Shown here: positions 15,994 to 23,532 of the stretch, in pieces
Numbering within the stretch: the first letter of the stretch is position 1
Layout of the letters: each line of letters starts with the position of its first letter
NCBI RefSeq assembly: GCF_002209355.2
Contig: NZ_CP106855.1
Span: 248,001-312,000, forward strand
DNA: 64,000 bases
Direction: 5' to 3'
Origin: Bdellovibrio sp. SKB1291214
Lineage (GTDB): Bacteria; Bdellovibrionota; Bdellovibrionia; Bdellovibrionales; Bdellovibrionaceae
Translations under genes and position numbers: made by a program
Notes under the pieces: generated by a model
What the model saw: the letters and a program-made list of their open reading frames with translations, nothing else
The model's database searches: none
Told to the model about the DNA's origin: nothing

Positions 15994-17469
15994 ATGAACT
16001 TTAACGATAACAAAAAAAAATGGGCCCTGACAGGTGTCTTACTTGCTGTACTCGGCTTCAATATCTCACCGCCTAAATCTATGAAGAGTTTTACTCTGAC
16101 TGATATGGCATCATCTGCGGAAGCAACATCGACTCGCTTCTCTAATGATGGCAGCGAATATCTAGCTGATATCAGACAAAGCGGTGACGATCTTATCGTT
16201 AATGTTGGTAAACTCCAAAAAACTGAAAGCGGCGCGATGGTCTTGTGCACTAAAGACTGCGGTAGAACTTTGTTATTACCGAACGCTGTCGGAACAAAAA
16301 CTGAAGACATCAAATTACTTCTACAAAAAGCTATGAGCGAGTCTCAAGAAATCGAAGTTGCGAAATCCGATCGTGGTTCTGAGCGCGTAAAAGCAGTTCG
16401 CGAAGAGAAGTCAGATAAAAAATCTGCTAAAGCTGATAAATCTGACAAAGCAAAATCCGATAAAGCTGATGCAACTGCAAAGCTTATGGCAGCCGTTGAA
16501 ACTTGTAAGGACGAAAACGAAGCAACAGCTGAAATCACTCAGTGTATTTCTGACGAAACCATCTCTATCTTTGAGGACACCGATCGCAAACAAATCGATT
16601 CTGCAAAATTCACTTCGATCTTAACGAAAGAAATGATTCTTCCATTGGGTGAAGAGCTTTCTAACATTCGCGATAACGAACAGTATTCATACGCGAACAG
16701 AAATATGATGATGGCTAAAATGAAACAAATTCTGACGCCACTATCATCTTTGATAAACAACGCTTCGGTATCAAAAACGCAAACTGCGAAAGACATCCAA
16801 GAAAGATACAACTTGTTGGTTAAAGCGACCCTTCAAGATGCCAAAGCTGCTTGGGATAGTAAGGACCTATCATCTTTCCAATACCGCTCTGACGACTTGA
16901 AGATGTGGTCTTCTTACATGGCTGGTTCAAATATCTATAATAAAGGTATGAACGAGGCGAGTCAGATGTCAGTGAATCTACAGAACCAAATCGCGACGTC
17001 CCTTTGTGCAATGACGAATCCAGCAGGTAGCTGTGGTGCTACGACGGGTAACGACCAAGTGATCCAAGTAAATGGTCAAGTTTACACTCGTGTAGACGTG
17101 GCATCAAACAGAGGCGGCGCGACTGGCCAAATGAATACAGGCAATGTAAGCGCGGTTCCTCAAGTGATTCTGCAACAGCCAGCTCAAAACGGCTCGGCGA
17201 TTGTAGTACCTACGGTTCAAGGCAATCAGTACAACTCGCTTCAACCAATGAGCGCGACGACTGTGAACGGAGTTCCGATGCAAGTGATGCAACAACAAGT
17301 TGTGCCTTCAACATCAGCTTACTACCAACAACCCCAGCAAATGTACTCGCAACCGATGTCTCAATACTCGGTTCCGCAAACGAGTGGTGGAGTTGTGAAC
17401 ATGGGTGGTCTTAGAACTGGTGGCACAACAACAGGTGGCGTTGTGAATATGGGCGGGACTCGTTACTAA
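15994..17469 (+). CDS. Secreted or membrane-anchored Q/N-rich protein of unknown function
   Basis: I recognise no family in this 491-residue protein. It starts with a basic stretch and one hydrophobic helix (about residues 9-23), followed by a mixed domain, a Lys/Asp/Ser low-complexity segment (about 120-155), a helical middle part with three or four cysteines, and a C-terminal third (about 360-491) rich in Gln, Asn, Gly, Thr and Val. The last 30 residues contain the unit GGVVNMGG twice. The composition suggests a periplasmic or surface filament or matrix protein. An AGGAGG site fixes the start. A hairpin at 17489 may end the transcript. Confidence 0.7.
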   Translation: MNFNDNKKKWALTGVLLAVLGFNISPPKSMKSFTLTDMASSAEATSTRFSNDGSEYLADIRQSGDDLIVNVGKLQKTESGAMVLCTKDCGRTLLLPNAVGTKTEDIKLLLQKAMSESQEIEVAKSDRGSERVKAVREEKSDKKSAKADKSDKAKSDKADATAKLMAAVETCKDENEATAEITQCISDETISIFEDTDRKQIDSAKFTSILTKEMILPLGEELSNIRDNEQYSYANRNMMMAKMKQILTPLSSLINNASVSKTQTAKDIQERYNLLVKATLQDAKAAWDSKDLSSFQYRSDDLKMWSSYMAGSNIYNKGMNEASQMSVNLQNQIATSLCAMTNPAGSCGATTGNDQVIQVNGQVYTRVDVASNRGGATGQMNTGNVSAVPQVILQQPAQNGSAIVVPTVQGNQYNSLQPMSATTVNGVPMQVMQQQVVPSTSAYYQQPQQMYSQPMSQYSVPQTSGGVVNMGGLRTGGTTTGGVVNMGGTRY

Positions 17470-17488
17470 AAATAATAAGTCACAATAA

Positions 17489-17532
17489 GCAAATCCTCCA
17501 ACGGGCTCATGAAGGGCCCGCTTCCTATTTGC
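17489..17532. terminator. Terminator-like hairpin between convergent genes
   Basis: GCAAAT (17489-17494) pairs with ATTTGC (17527-17532), and CGGGCT (17502-17507) with AGGGCCCG (17513-17520, one bulge). It lies between two convergent genes but has no clean T-run. Confidence 0.4.
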
Positions 17533-17547
17533 CTGTCAGAAAAAATA

Positions 17548-17916
17548 CTAGCGAAGATAAATTTGAACTTGGGCTGGCATATTGCGATCCAAATTCAAAA
17601 TATTCATGCGAATATCACGAACTTGATCTGCCAAGAAATTCCCAGAGGCATCGCGCGGTCCGCGGTAATCACCTTGAACTTGGAAAACGCCCATTTGGCC
17701 TTTGTTTTTCAGCCATACCATCGGATTATTAATACGAACCGTTCCGCGCGAAACTCGAACTAAAATTTCGGAATATGTTTCCTTGGAGTTGACCGGATAG
17801 ATTTTCATCGGCGGAGAATTGGGAAAGATATTGTCGTTAGCTACCAATTTCCAGTTCCCTGCAAAAGCAGAAGCGGAAATTATCATTGTCACAAACATCG
17901 CGAAGAACTTTTTCAT
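17548..17916 (-). CDS. Small secreted protein of unknown function
   Basis: The 122-residue product has a signal peptide (MKKFFAMFVTMIISASAFA) and a beta-rich mature part of about 100 residues (KIYPVNSKETYSEILVRVS, GVFQVQGDYRGPRDASG, ending QVQIYLR). No cysteines or family motif. AGGGA precedes the ATG. It lies 9 bp downstream of the lipoprotein gene at 17926 and is likely in one operon with it. Confidence 0.65.
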   Translation of the reverse strand: MKKFFAMFVTMIISASAFAGNWKLVANDNIFPNSPPMKIYPVNSKETYSEILVRVSRGTVRINNPMVWLKNKGQMGVFQVQGDYRGPRDASGNFLADQVRDIRMNILNLDRNMPAQVQIYLR

Positions 17917-17925
17917 ACAAACTCC

Positions 17926-18618
17926 CTACAATACTTGAAATGCGAACGAATGAACGCGAACTTCGGCGTCTTCAGAATAAAGTCCCAAAGCCCCTGCCTG
18001 GTCATACAAAGCTTCAGGCATCTTGGTACCGAGATAGTCCATGATCTGAACTCCGTCACGAAAAACTCGGAAGCGCTGACCCTGCTTGGCAAAATAATAC
18101 GTCGAACGTAATCCAACAGCCTTGGTGGATTGCTCCGATGTCATTAAGAACTTCTGCCCTGTTTCTTCAAAAAATCTGCCCAGCTCGATTCCTGAATTGG
18201 GTTTCTGGATAAAATAATTCGCGGTTTTAATCAGCTGTGGATCTTTGCGATAGTTTGAAACAAACCAAAAAACTTCCCAATCATTAGGTGTCGAGGAACG
18301 TAGCTGACGAACTGTCGTCACTTCCATTTTCACGACATAGTTATTCACCGGGGCCGTGACCGTGTTTTTCAACAAAAGCAGACTTGAAAAAGTCTGCAGT
18401 GAGGTCTTTGCAACTTGTGGATGAAATACCAAATCACCACTGCCATCGACGTTGAATTTGACTTCACCACCGCCATCGAATGCGACAGTCCAATATTTTG
18501 ACGTCAGTGGAACATTAATGAGTCGATCGTATTTCGGAAGATCCATAGGCGCCGGAGCCTTCTGCGCGCATGCATTTAGGAACAACAGCAAAGACAGACT
18601 TAAAAGGGCGTTCATCAT
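17926..18618 (-). CDS. Lipoprotein with jelly-roll (DUF1080/LamG-like) fold
   Basis: The 230-residue product has a lipoprotein signal with a FLNAC lipobox (Cys16). The mature part is a beta-sandwich-like domain: WTVAFDGGGEVKFNVDGSGDL, VVKMEVTTVRQL, WEVFWFVSNYR, FRVFRDGVQIMDYLG, and a final GLYSEDAEVRVHSFAFQ strand. This order matches the concanavalin-like 3-keto-disaccharide hydrolase (DUF1080) family, often carbohydrate binding; the catalytic role is unproven. ATG is doubled (18618 and 18615) and the only Shine-Dalgarno-like bases (GGGGA) lie within a hairpin immediately upstream. Confidence 0.7.
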   Translation of the reverse strand: MMNALLSLSLLLFLNACAQKAPAPMDLPKYDRLINVPLTSKYWTVAFDGGGEVKFNVDGSGDLVFHPQVAKTSLQTFSSLLLLKNTVTAPVNNYVVKMEVTTVRQLRSSTPNDWEVFWFVSNYRKDPQLIKTANYFIQKPNSGIELGRFFEETGQKFLMTSEQSTKAVGLRSTYYFAKQGQRFRVFRDGVQIMDYLGTKMPEALYDQAGALGLYSEDAEVRVHSFAFQVL

Positions 18619-18648
18619 AAAAAAATCCCCGGGGGTTTCCCCCCGGGG
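18619..18648 (-). terminator. GC-only hairpin with T-run abutting a start codon
   Basis: On the minus strand CCCCGGGGG, loop GAAA, CCCCCGGGG is followed by A and seven T residues and then directly by ATG 18618. By shape this is a perfect terminator for the porin fragment upstream, but it also places the only ribosome-site-like bases of the next gene inside the stem. Both a terminator and an expression-limiting leader are possible. Confidence 0.8.
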
Positions 18649-18719
18649 CCCTGCTCACCACCAAACAAGATGTAAAATTATGTCATCAAGCTGTCGTACA
18701 AGTTGCTTTCAAGTTGTTA

Positions 18720-19565
18720 TCAAAAGCTGATGGCGGCTTTAGTCGTAAATCCAAAAGTAAAATCGTTACCCAAATTAGCAGTCCCGTTTTTCCAAGCTTC
18801 ACCCGGGAAAAGAAGACCGAGCTGATTCACCCATTGAACGCGTTCAACTGGTTTGTAAACTAGCTCTATATCCCATTCTAGGCCCAAATCTTTTTTTGCA
18901 TCAACAGAATTTTGAAGCGTATTCATTAATTGTGCATACACCACTGTATTGCGAAGATTGAAACGTTCGTTGATTGTGTAATTCACTGACGGCGCCACAT
19001 AGAAAGCATTGCCAACGCTTTCGTCATCCGCAGAGTTACCAACATTCAACGTTGAACCATTTTGCGCTGAGGGTTTAACTGCATTCGTGTTAAAGAAATC
19101 TGCACCACCCAAACGGTGATTGAAGATCAACATGCCGACGTCATAGTTTTTGTTAAATGCAAATCCACTAAAATTATTTGCATCCGTATCACCCGTCGCC
19201 ATACCAACTTTACCCGACCATTCCCATTTTGATTCTTTGGCCGGGAAGTAGACTTCAGCAGCAATACCGAATCCATCAAGGTTTACGTCATCGCTGCCCT
19301 TTTTGATACCTGTTTGACCAGATTGGAATGCACCTTCAAGTTTGTAACCAAAAGAATCCCAACCACGACCTAAAACGAAGCTTGTTGTGTTAACGCTCAA
19401 CTCGGAAGCAACCGTTCCGCCTGCGCCACCTGTGTAAGCGTTGATTTGATCTGCCGAATAATTCAGGCTCGATGCAGAACCTTTTCTTTGTTCAACGTAA
19501 ACACCGATTGTTGATTTCGCTTCAACGTTTTCATATTGAAGTTGAGCACCCTCAGAAATCAGAAA
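18720..19565 (-). pseudogene. C-terminal part of an outer-membrane porin-like gene, 5' end lost in repeats
   Basis: The open frame runs for 281 codons and ends in the Phe (AAISF) typical of outer-membrane barrels. It shows barrel strands such as KLEGAFQSGQTG, WEWSGKVGMATG and WDIELVYKPVERVQWVNQLG, like alginate-export-type porins of about 430 residues. There is no signal peptide and no ATG. The first internal start is a TTG at 19400 with no ribosome site, and the frame is closed at 19566-19568 by TGA inside a heptanucleotide repeat. The 5' half has been replaced or shifted out of frame by the repeat tract. A contingency-locus reading is discussed in the findings. Confidence 0.7.
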
Positions 19566-19658
19566 TCAGAAATCAGAAATCAGAAATCAGAAATTAGAAA
19601 TCAGAAATTAGAAATTAGAAATTAGAAATTAGAGATCAAAGATCAAAGATCAAAGATA
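19554..19658. repeat. Heptanucleotide tandem repeat, about 15 units
   Basis: Fifteen consecutive 7-bp units: five AGAAATC, then mixed AGAAATT/AGAAATC, then AGAGATC and AAAGATC variants. Identity decays from the porin-proximal end outward. Because 7 is not a multiple of 3, each unit gained or lost shifts the reading frame. Confidence 0.97.
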
Positions 19659-19671
19659 ACTTTGAATGAAG

Positions 19672-19751
19672 GAGTGAGTGAGTGAGTGAGAGAGTGAGTG
19701 AGTGAGTGAGTGAATGAGTGAGTGAATGAGTGAGTGAGTGAATGAGTGAGT
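19672..19751. repeat. Tetranucleotide tandem repeat, 20 units
   Basis: Twenty units of GAGT with four variants (one GAGA, three GAAT). It begins 13 bp after the heptanucleotide tract. Tetranucleotide tracts of this size are typical of slipped-strand contingency loci, but here no gene start is visible on its far side. Confidence 0.97.
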
Positions 19752-19759
19752 AAGCAAGA

Positions 19760-19946
19760 ACGCGCCAGCAAAAAAGGCGAGCCCGCCAAAGGCGGAAGCC
19801 AGAAAAAACCGCGGAACAAGGGCCGTTCAAAAATGGCTGAATGCAAGGCGGAGGGGGCGAACCGCAGCGCAGGCGTGCCCCAGGCACGTCGGAGCGAGGA
19901 CCGCACCCGACAACGCAGCAGGCAGCCGTTTTTCAACGGCCCGCCT
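19760..19946. repeat. GC-rich structured intergenic element with 20-bp imperfect inverted repeat
   Basis: GGGCCGTTCAAAAATGGCTG (19820-19839) is repeated inverted at 19923-19942 with 18 of 20 matches. The bases between include CAGGCGTGCCCCAGGCACGTCGG with its own GTGCC/GGCAC stem. A short CCCGCC-AAA-GGCGG hairpin lies to the left (about 19783-19797). Base composition is far richer in G+C than the neighbours. Frames across it encode only low-complexity Ser/Leu/Arg peptides. Confidence 0.75.
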
Positions 19947-20630
19947 TTAAACCCAGAGGCCGTCTTTCATTCTGTACACCTTTGGGAATCTCGTAGCAAA
20001 AGTTAAGTCATGCGTGACAATAACCAACGCCAACTTCATTTCCTCCTTCAAACGGAAGAACAACTCTTGAATTTTCGCACTGGTATTTGAATCCAAATTC
20101 CCCGTAGGCTCATCAGCAAACAGGATTTTTGGATGGCGAACCAAGGCACGGGCGATGGCGACACGTTGCAACTCCCCGCCGGATAATTGACTTGGATAGT
20201 GATCGGCACGATCGGCAAGGCCCATGAACTCTAACAAGTGCAGAGCTTTTTCTTTCGCGAGCCTTGGGGACTCCCCGGCCACACGGCAAGGAATCATTAC
20301 GTTTTCAACAGCGTTGAATTCACTCAACAAATGATGGAACTGAAAAACGAAACCCATTTCCGCATTTCGGAATTTGGAAAGTTCTTCGTCATTCAAAGCC
20401 AACAAATCACGGCCTTCAAAAAAGACTTCGCCTTGAGTCGGACGATCCAAAGTTCCCATGATTTGTAAAAGCGTACTTTTACCAGCGCCCGATGATCCCA
20501 AAATCGCAAGGGCTTCCCCACCATTAATATCCATGTTAACGCCACGAAGAATCTCAAGCTCTCCGTTACCACTTGGATAAGACTTGTGGATATTTCTGAC
20601 CGAAAGAAAATGACTTGGAGGATTATTCAT
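19947..20630 (-). CDS. lolD: Lipoprotein-releasing system ATP-binding protein LolD
   Basis: LolD is the ATPase of the LolCDE transporter that extracts lipoproteins from the inner membrane for transfer to LolA. The 227-residue product has Walker A GSSGAGKST, the Q loop (FVFQFHHLL), ABC signature LSGGELQRVAIARAL, Walker B KILFADEPTGNLD and the switch His (IVTHD), all typical of the MacB/LolD subgroup. ATG 20630 was chosen because the longer frame to 20666 lies within lolC; the 8-bp overlap with the lolC stop indicates coupling. Confidence 0.93.
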   Translation of the reverse strand: MNNPPSHFLSVRNIHKSYPSGNGELEILRGVNMDINGGEALAILGSSGAGKSTLLQIMGTLDRPTQGEVFFEGRDLLALNDEELSKFRNAEMGFVFQFHHLLSEFNAVENVMIPCRVAGESPRLAKEKALHLLEFMGLADRADHYPSQLSGGELQRVAIARALVRHPKILFADEPTGNLDSNTSAKIQELFFRLKEEMKLALVIVTHDLTFATRFPKVYRMKDGLWV

Positions 20631-21855
20631 TGCGCAGACCTTCCATCGGATTAAGATTTGCTCCACGACGAGCGGGAGCTAGTGTCGCCAGGAAACAGAT
20701 CAACATAGTTGCGATACAAATAGCGATTGTATCCATAAAGCGAATGCTTACTTGGATTGAATCAACACGATACACCGCGCCCGAGATCAATCCCAAGCGG
20801 CCCTGGGCCCAATTAAAGAGCACACATAAAATCAAACCTAAAATAAATCCGCCTGCAAGTCCCACTCCCCCTAGGATCAAACCTTGGATAGTGAAGATTT
20901 TGATAACGTCTTTACGACTTAAGCCCACAGTTTTTAGAATAGCGATGTCTTTAAATCGTTGAACCACGTTTACAAACAAAGTGGAGGAAATGTTAAATGC
21001 AGCAACGAAAATAATTATGGAAACGACAAAGAAAATAACCGGGCGCTCGACAGCGACAGCATCAAATAGATTTTCGTTCGAATCACGCCAGTCACGCACC
21101 CAATAAGGCGCCCCTAATACATTGCTTAAATTATAACCTGCTTTACGAGCATAGGCTGCATCATCGAATTTTAACATCAGACCTGTGTAGCGATCCCCGA
21201 TGGCTGCGACGTCTTGTGCAGTTTTTAAATCGATCATGATAAAGCGCTCGTTCCATTCAAACTTACCTAGCTCAACCACGCCTTGAAGTTTGAAAGTGCC
21301 TACTTTTCGTTTGAAACTAGATGGGTCCGAGGAATCTGCGATTGGTAAAACCACGCGGAACTCGTCGCCGATTTTTAGATTCATTTTTTTTGCTAAGCCA
21401 GAACCAATCAACGCCAAAGGGACATCAGAAGGTTCGGCCAAATTGGCAGAGCCCTCTTTCACACGGCTGTTTAAATTCAAAGTCTGATTAACTCGGTCTT
21501 TGTCGATACCCTCTAACAGGACACCAGCAATTTGACCGTTATGAGCCATGATACCCTCAACGAAAACAAAGCGTGCAGCACTAACTAAAGACGGTTCTGC
21601 TTTACGAATTTTTTCTTCTAGTTCGCGCCAATCATCAGGGAAGCGCGAACGTTTCACGACTTGCACATACCCTGACACGTCCGTCATGGCTTTTTGCAAG
21701 GTGGATTCAAAACCACTCATCACCGCCATGGAAACAACCAAGGAAGCGACTCCTAAAACCAAACCAAACAATGCCAATGGAGCCGAGCCCCCAAACATTG
21801 TTTTCTTTGAATTTAAAAGTTTCCAAGAGATCCACGCGAGTGCTTGTCTGTTCAT
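20623..21855 (-). CDS. lolC: Lipoprotein-releasing system permease LolC/LolE
   Basis: The 410-residue protein has the MacB/FtsX layout: an N-terminal membrane helix (about 24-46), a large periplasmic domain (about 50-265), and three C-terminal membrane helices with the cytoplasmic coupling motif IAILKTVGLSRKDVIKIF (about 308-325). This is the permease half that holds the lipoprotein substrate. With a single permease and lolD in the window it may act as a LolCE-type (LolF) homodimer; a second permease elsewhere cannot be excluded. Its ATG overlaps the prfB stop (ATGA at 21852-21855). Confidence 0.9.
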   Translation of the reverse strand: MNRQALAWISWKLLNSKKTMFGGSAPLALFGLVLGVASLVVSMAVMSGFESTLQKAMTDVSGYVQVVKRSRFPDDWRELEEKIRKAEPSLVSAARFVFVEGIMAHNGQIAGVLLEGIDKDRVNQTLNLNSRVKEGSANLAEPSDVPLALIGSGLAKKMNLKIGDEFRVVLPIADSSDPSSFKRKVGTFKLQGVVELGKFEWNERFIMIDLKTAQDVAAIGDRYTGLMLKFDDAAYARKAGYNLSNVLGAPYWVRDWRDSNENLFDAVAVERPVIFFVVSIIIFVAAFNISSTLFVNVVQRFKDIAILKTVGLSRKDVIKIFTIQGLILGGVGLAGGFILGLILCVLFNWAQGRLGLISGAVYRVDSIQVSIRFMDTIAICIATMLICFLATLAPARRGANLNPMEGLRNE

Positions 21856-22986
21856 GATGGCTTCGCCGCTTCTTGGTTCACCTGTTCTTTCAGGTAAGCC
21901 ATGATAAAGCCGTCTAAATCACCATCCATCACATCATCGACCTGATTGGTTTCAAAGTCCGTGCGGTGATCTTTGACCATTTGATAGGGATGCATAACGT
22001 AAGAACGAATTTGCGATCCCCACTCGTTGGCCTTCTTAGACGAATTCATCGCATCTTTTTCAGCATTGCGTTTTTCAAGTTCAATTTCGTAAAGTTTCGC
22101 TTTCAACATCTTCAAAGCCTTCTCACGATTTTGAACTTGGGAACGTTCAATTTGGCAAGACACGATGACACCGGTTGGGATATGAGTCATACGAACTGCC
22201 GAGTCGGTTTTATTGACGTGCTGACCACCGGCACCGCTCGAGCGGTAGGTATCGACTTTCAAATCTTCCGGGCGAATTTCGATATTAATGTCGTCGTCCA
22301 CCTCGGCCCACGCGAATACCGACGAAAACGAGGTATGGCGACGAGCATTGGAGTCAAACGGAGAAATACGCACCAAGCGATGAACACCTGATTCCGCTTT
22401 CAAATATCCGTAGGCATAAGGGCCTTCGATCAAAAGCGTGCAGGATTTAATCCCAGCACCCTCGCCCTCCGTCATCTCAACAACTTGAACCTTGTATCCA
22501 TGTTTATCAGCGTAGCGCGTGTACATGCGTAAAAGCATTTCCGCCCAATCGCAGGATTCAGTACCGCCAGCGCCCGAGTTGATTGACAAATAAGTACTAT
22601 TGCCATCAAGTTCGCCGTTCAAGACTCGTTTCAATTCCAAATCTTGGGCTAATTTTTCCAGAGAAGTCACTTCGGTTTTAACTTCCGTAAAGCTTCCTTC
22701 ATCAGTAGCTTCAGCAGCCATTTCCAGTAGGACTGAGGCATCACTCAAACGACTCGTAAAAGAATCAAACTCGCCCACTGCTTTTTCAAGCAGGCTTTTT
22801 TCCTTGTTGAGTTTTTGCATTTCCTCGGGCTTACCCCACAAAGCAGGGTTTTCCGCTTGAATCGCCAACTCATCCAGGCGTTTTTTCTTTTTATCTAGGT
22901 CAAAGATACCCCCGAAGCTCCTTGGCGAAGCTTTCGAGCTCGTTGATACGTTTTTTAACGTCTGAGGATTCAGTAATAATAGACAT
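21852..22986 (-). CDS. prfB: Peptide chain release factor 2 with programmed +1 frameshift
   Basis: RF2 recognises UGA and UAA stop codons and triggers peptide release. Zero-frame translation starts at ATG 22986 (MSIITESSDVKKRINELE) and meets TGA at 22902-22900 after 28 codons; shifting +1 at CTT-TGA continues as DLDKKKKRLDELA and into the long frame ending at 21852. The main part has the GGQ loop (SSGAGGQHVNKTDSAVR) and the RF2 decoding domain with the SPF tripeptide (RISPFDSN). Total length is about 377 residues. It is followed, with overlap, by lolC and lolD. Confidence 0.95.
22895..22915 (-). promoter_or_regulatory. prfB +1 frameshift site
   Basis: Minus-strand CGGGGGTATCTTTGACCT contains the internal Shine-Dalgarno-like GGGGG, the slippery CTT codon and the in-frame TGA followed by C, almost identical to the classic autoregulatory RF2 site. 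Low RF2 favours the shift and so raises RF2 synthesis. Confidence 0.95.
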
Positions 22987-23055
22987 TTAAATTCCTACTT
23001 AAACTACTTCGGCAACGCCGAAGTGTATACGGCTCGTGGAAATGCCACGAACCCG

Positions 23056-23087
23056 ATTATAGTTATTTCTAAATGTCAGAGTGTCAA
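23056..23087 (-). promoter_or_regulatory. Probable promoter of prfB-lolC-lolD
   Basis: Minus strand TTGACA (23087-23082) and a perfect TATAAT (23061-23056), separated by 20 bp, which is longer than ideal. The -35 overlaps the ybeY stop codon. Downstream the untranslated leader holds two small hairpins (CGTGG/CCACG and CTTCGGC/GCCGAAG) before the prfB ATG. Confidence 0.45.
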
Positions 23088-23530
23088 GTGGGGCTACGCA
23101 GCAAACGCTCAAAGATCGCGTCTTGGAGATCAAACATCTCTTTAGCGTCTTTTTCATTCGTCTCATGATCATAACCCAACAGATGCAGCGTCCCGTGAAG
23201 CAACATATAGCCGAGTTCTTTTTGGAAAGTCAGTTTGTGTTCCTTCGCTTGTTTTTTCAGCACCTCGGGGCACATCACAAGTTCACCGAAACTGGAAGGA
23301 TCCATCGAGTCAAATGACAAAACATCCGTTGCATAGTCTCTGCCACGGAATTCATTATTGATCTTTTGCGCGGGCTTTTTATCAAGGAATACCAACGTCA
23401 ACTCACGACGGGCTTTATCAGCGGTAATGACCTTACGCTTTCTAAGTTCGGCAATCACGGAATCCATCCACTCTTGAATGAACTTCCGTGGGATCGAGTG
23501 TTTCGATTCGTTGATGATCAGAACCTGCAT
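23084..23530 (-). CDS. ybeY: Endoribonuclease YbeY
   Basis: YbeY is a single-strand endoribonuclease involved in 16S rRNA 3' maturation and ribosome quality control. The 148-residue protein has the UPF0054 metal motif HGTLHLLGYDHE with His112, His116 and His122, and the preceding TDVLSFD segment. It starts 3 bp after the PgpH-type gene, an order (phoH-pgpH-ybeY) common in bacteria although no phoH is seen here. Confidence 0.95.
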   Translation of the reverse strand: MQVLIINESKHSIPRKFIQEWMDSVIAELRKRKVITADKARRELTLVFLDKKPAQKINNEFRGRDYATDVLSFDSMDPSSFGELVMCPEVLKKQAKEHKLTFQKELGYMLLHGTLHLLGYDHETNEKDAKEMFDLQDAIFERLLRSPT

Positions 23531-23532
23531 TA

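Noticed and set aside
19554-19751. CRISPR array
   Set aside because: The repeats are 7 bp and 4 bp back to back without spacers; no cas genes in the window.
19643-19936. Minus-strand frame with LTHS repeats next to the porin fragment
   Set aside because: It is the translation of the tetranucleotide repeat and the GC-rich element; no ribosome site, no coding character, and it ends within the heptamer tract.
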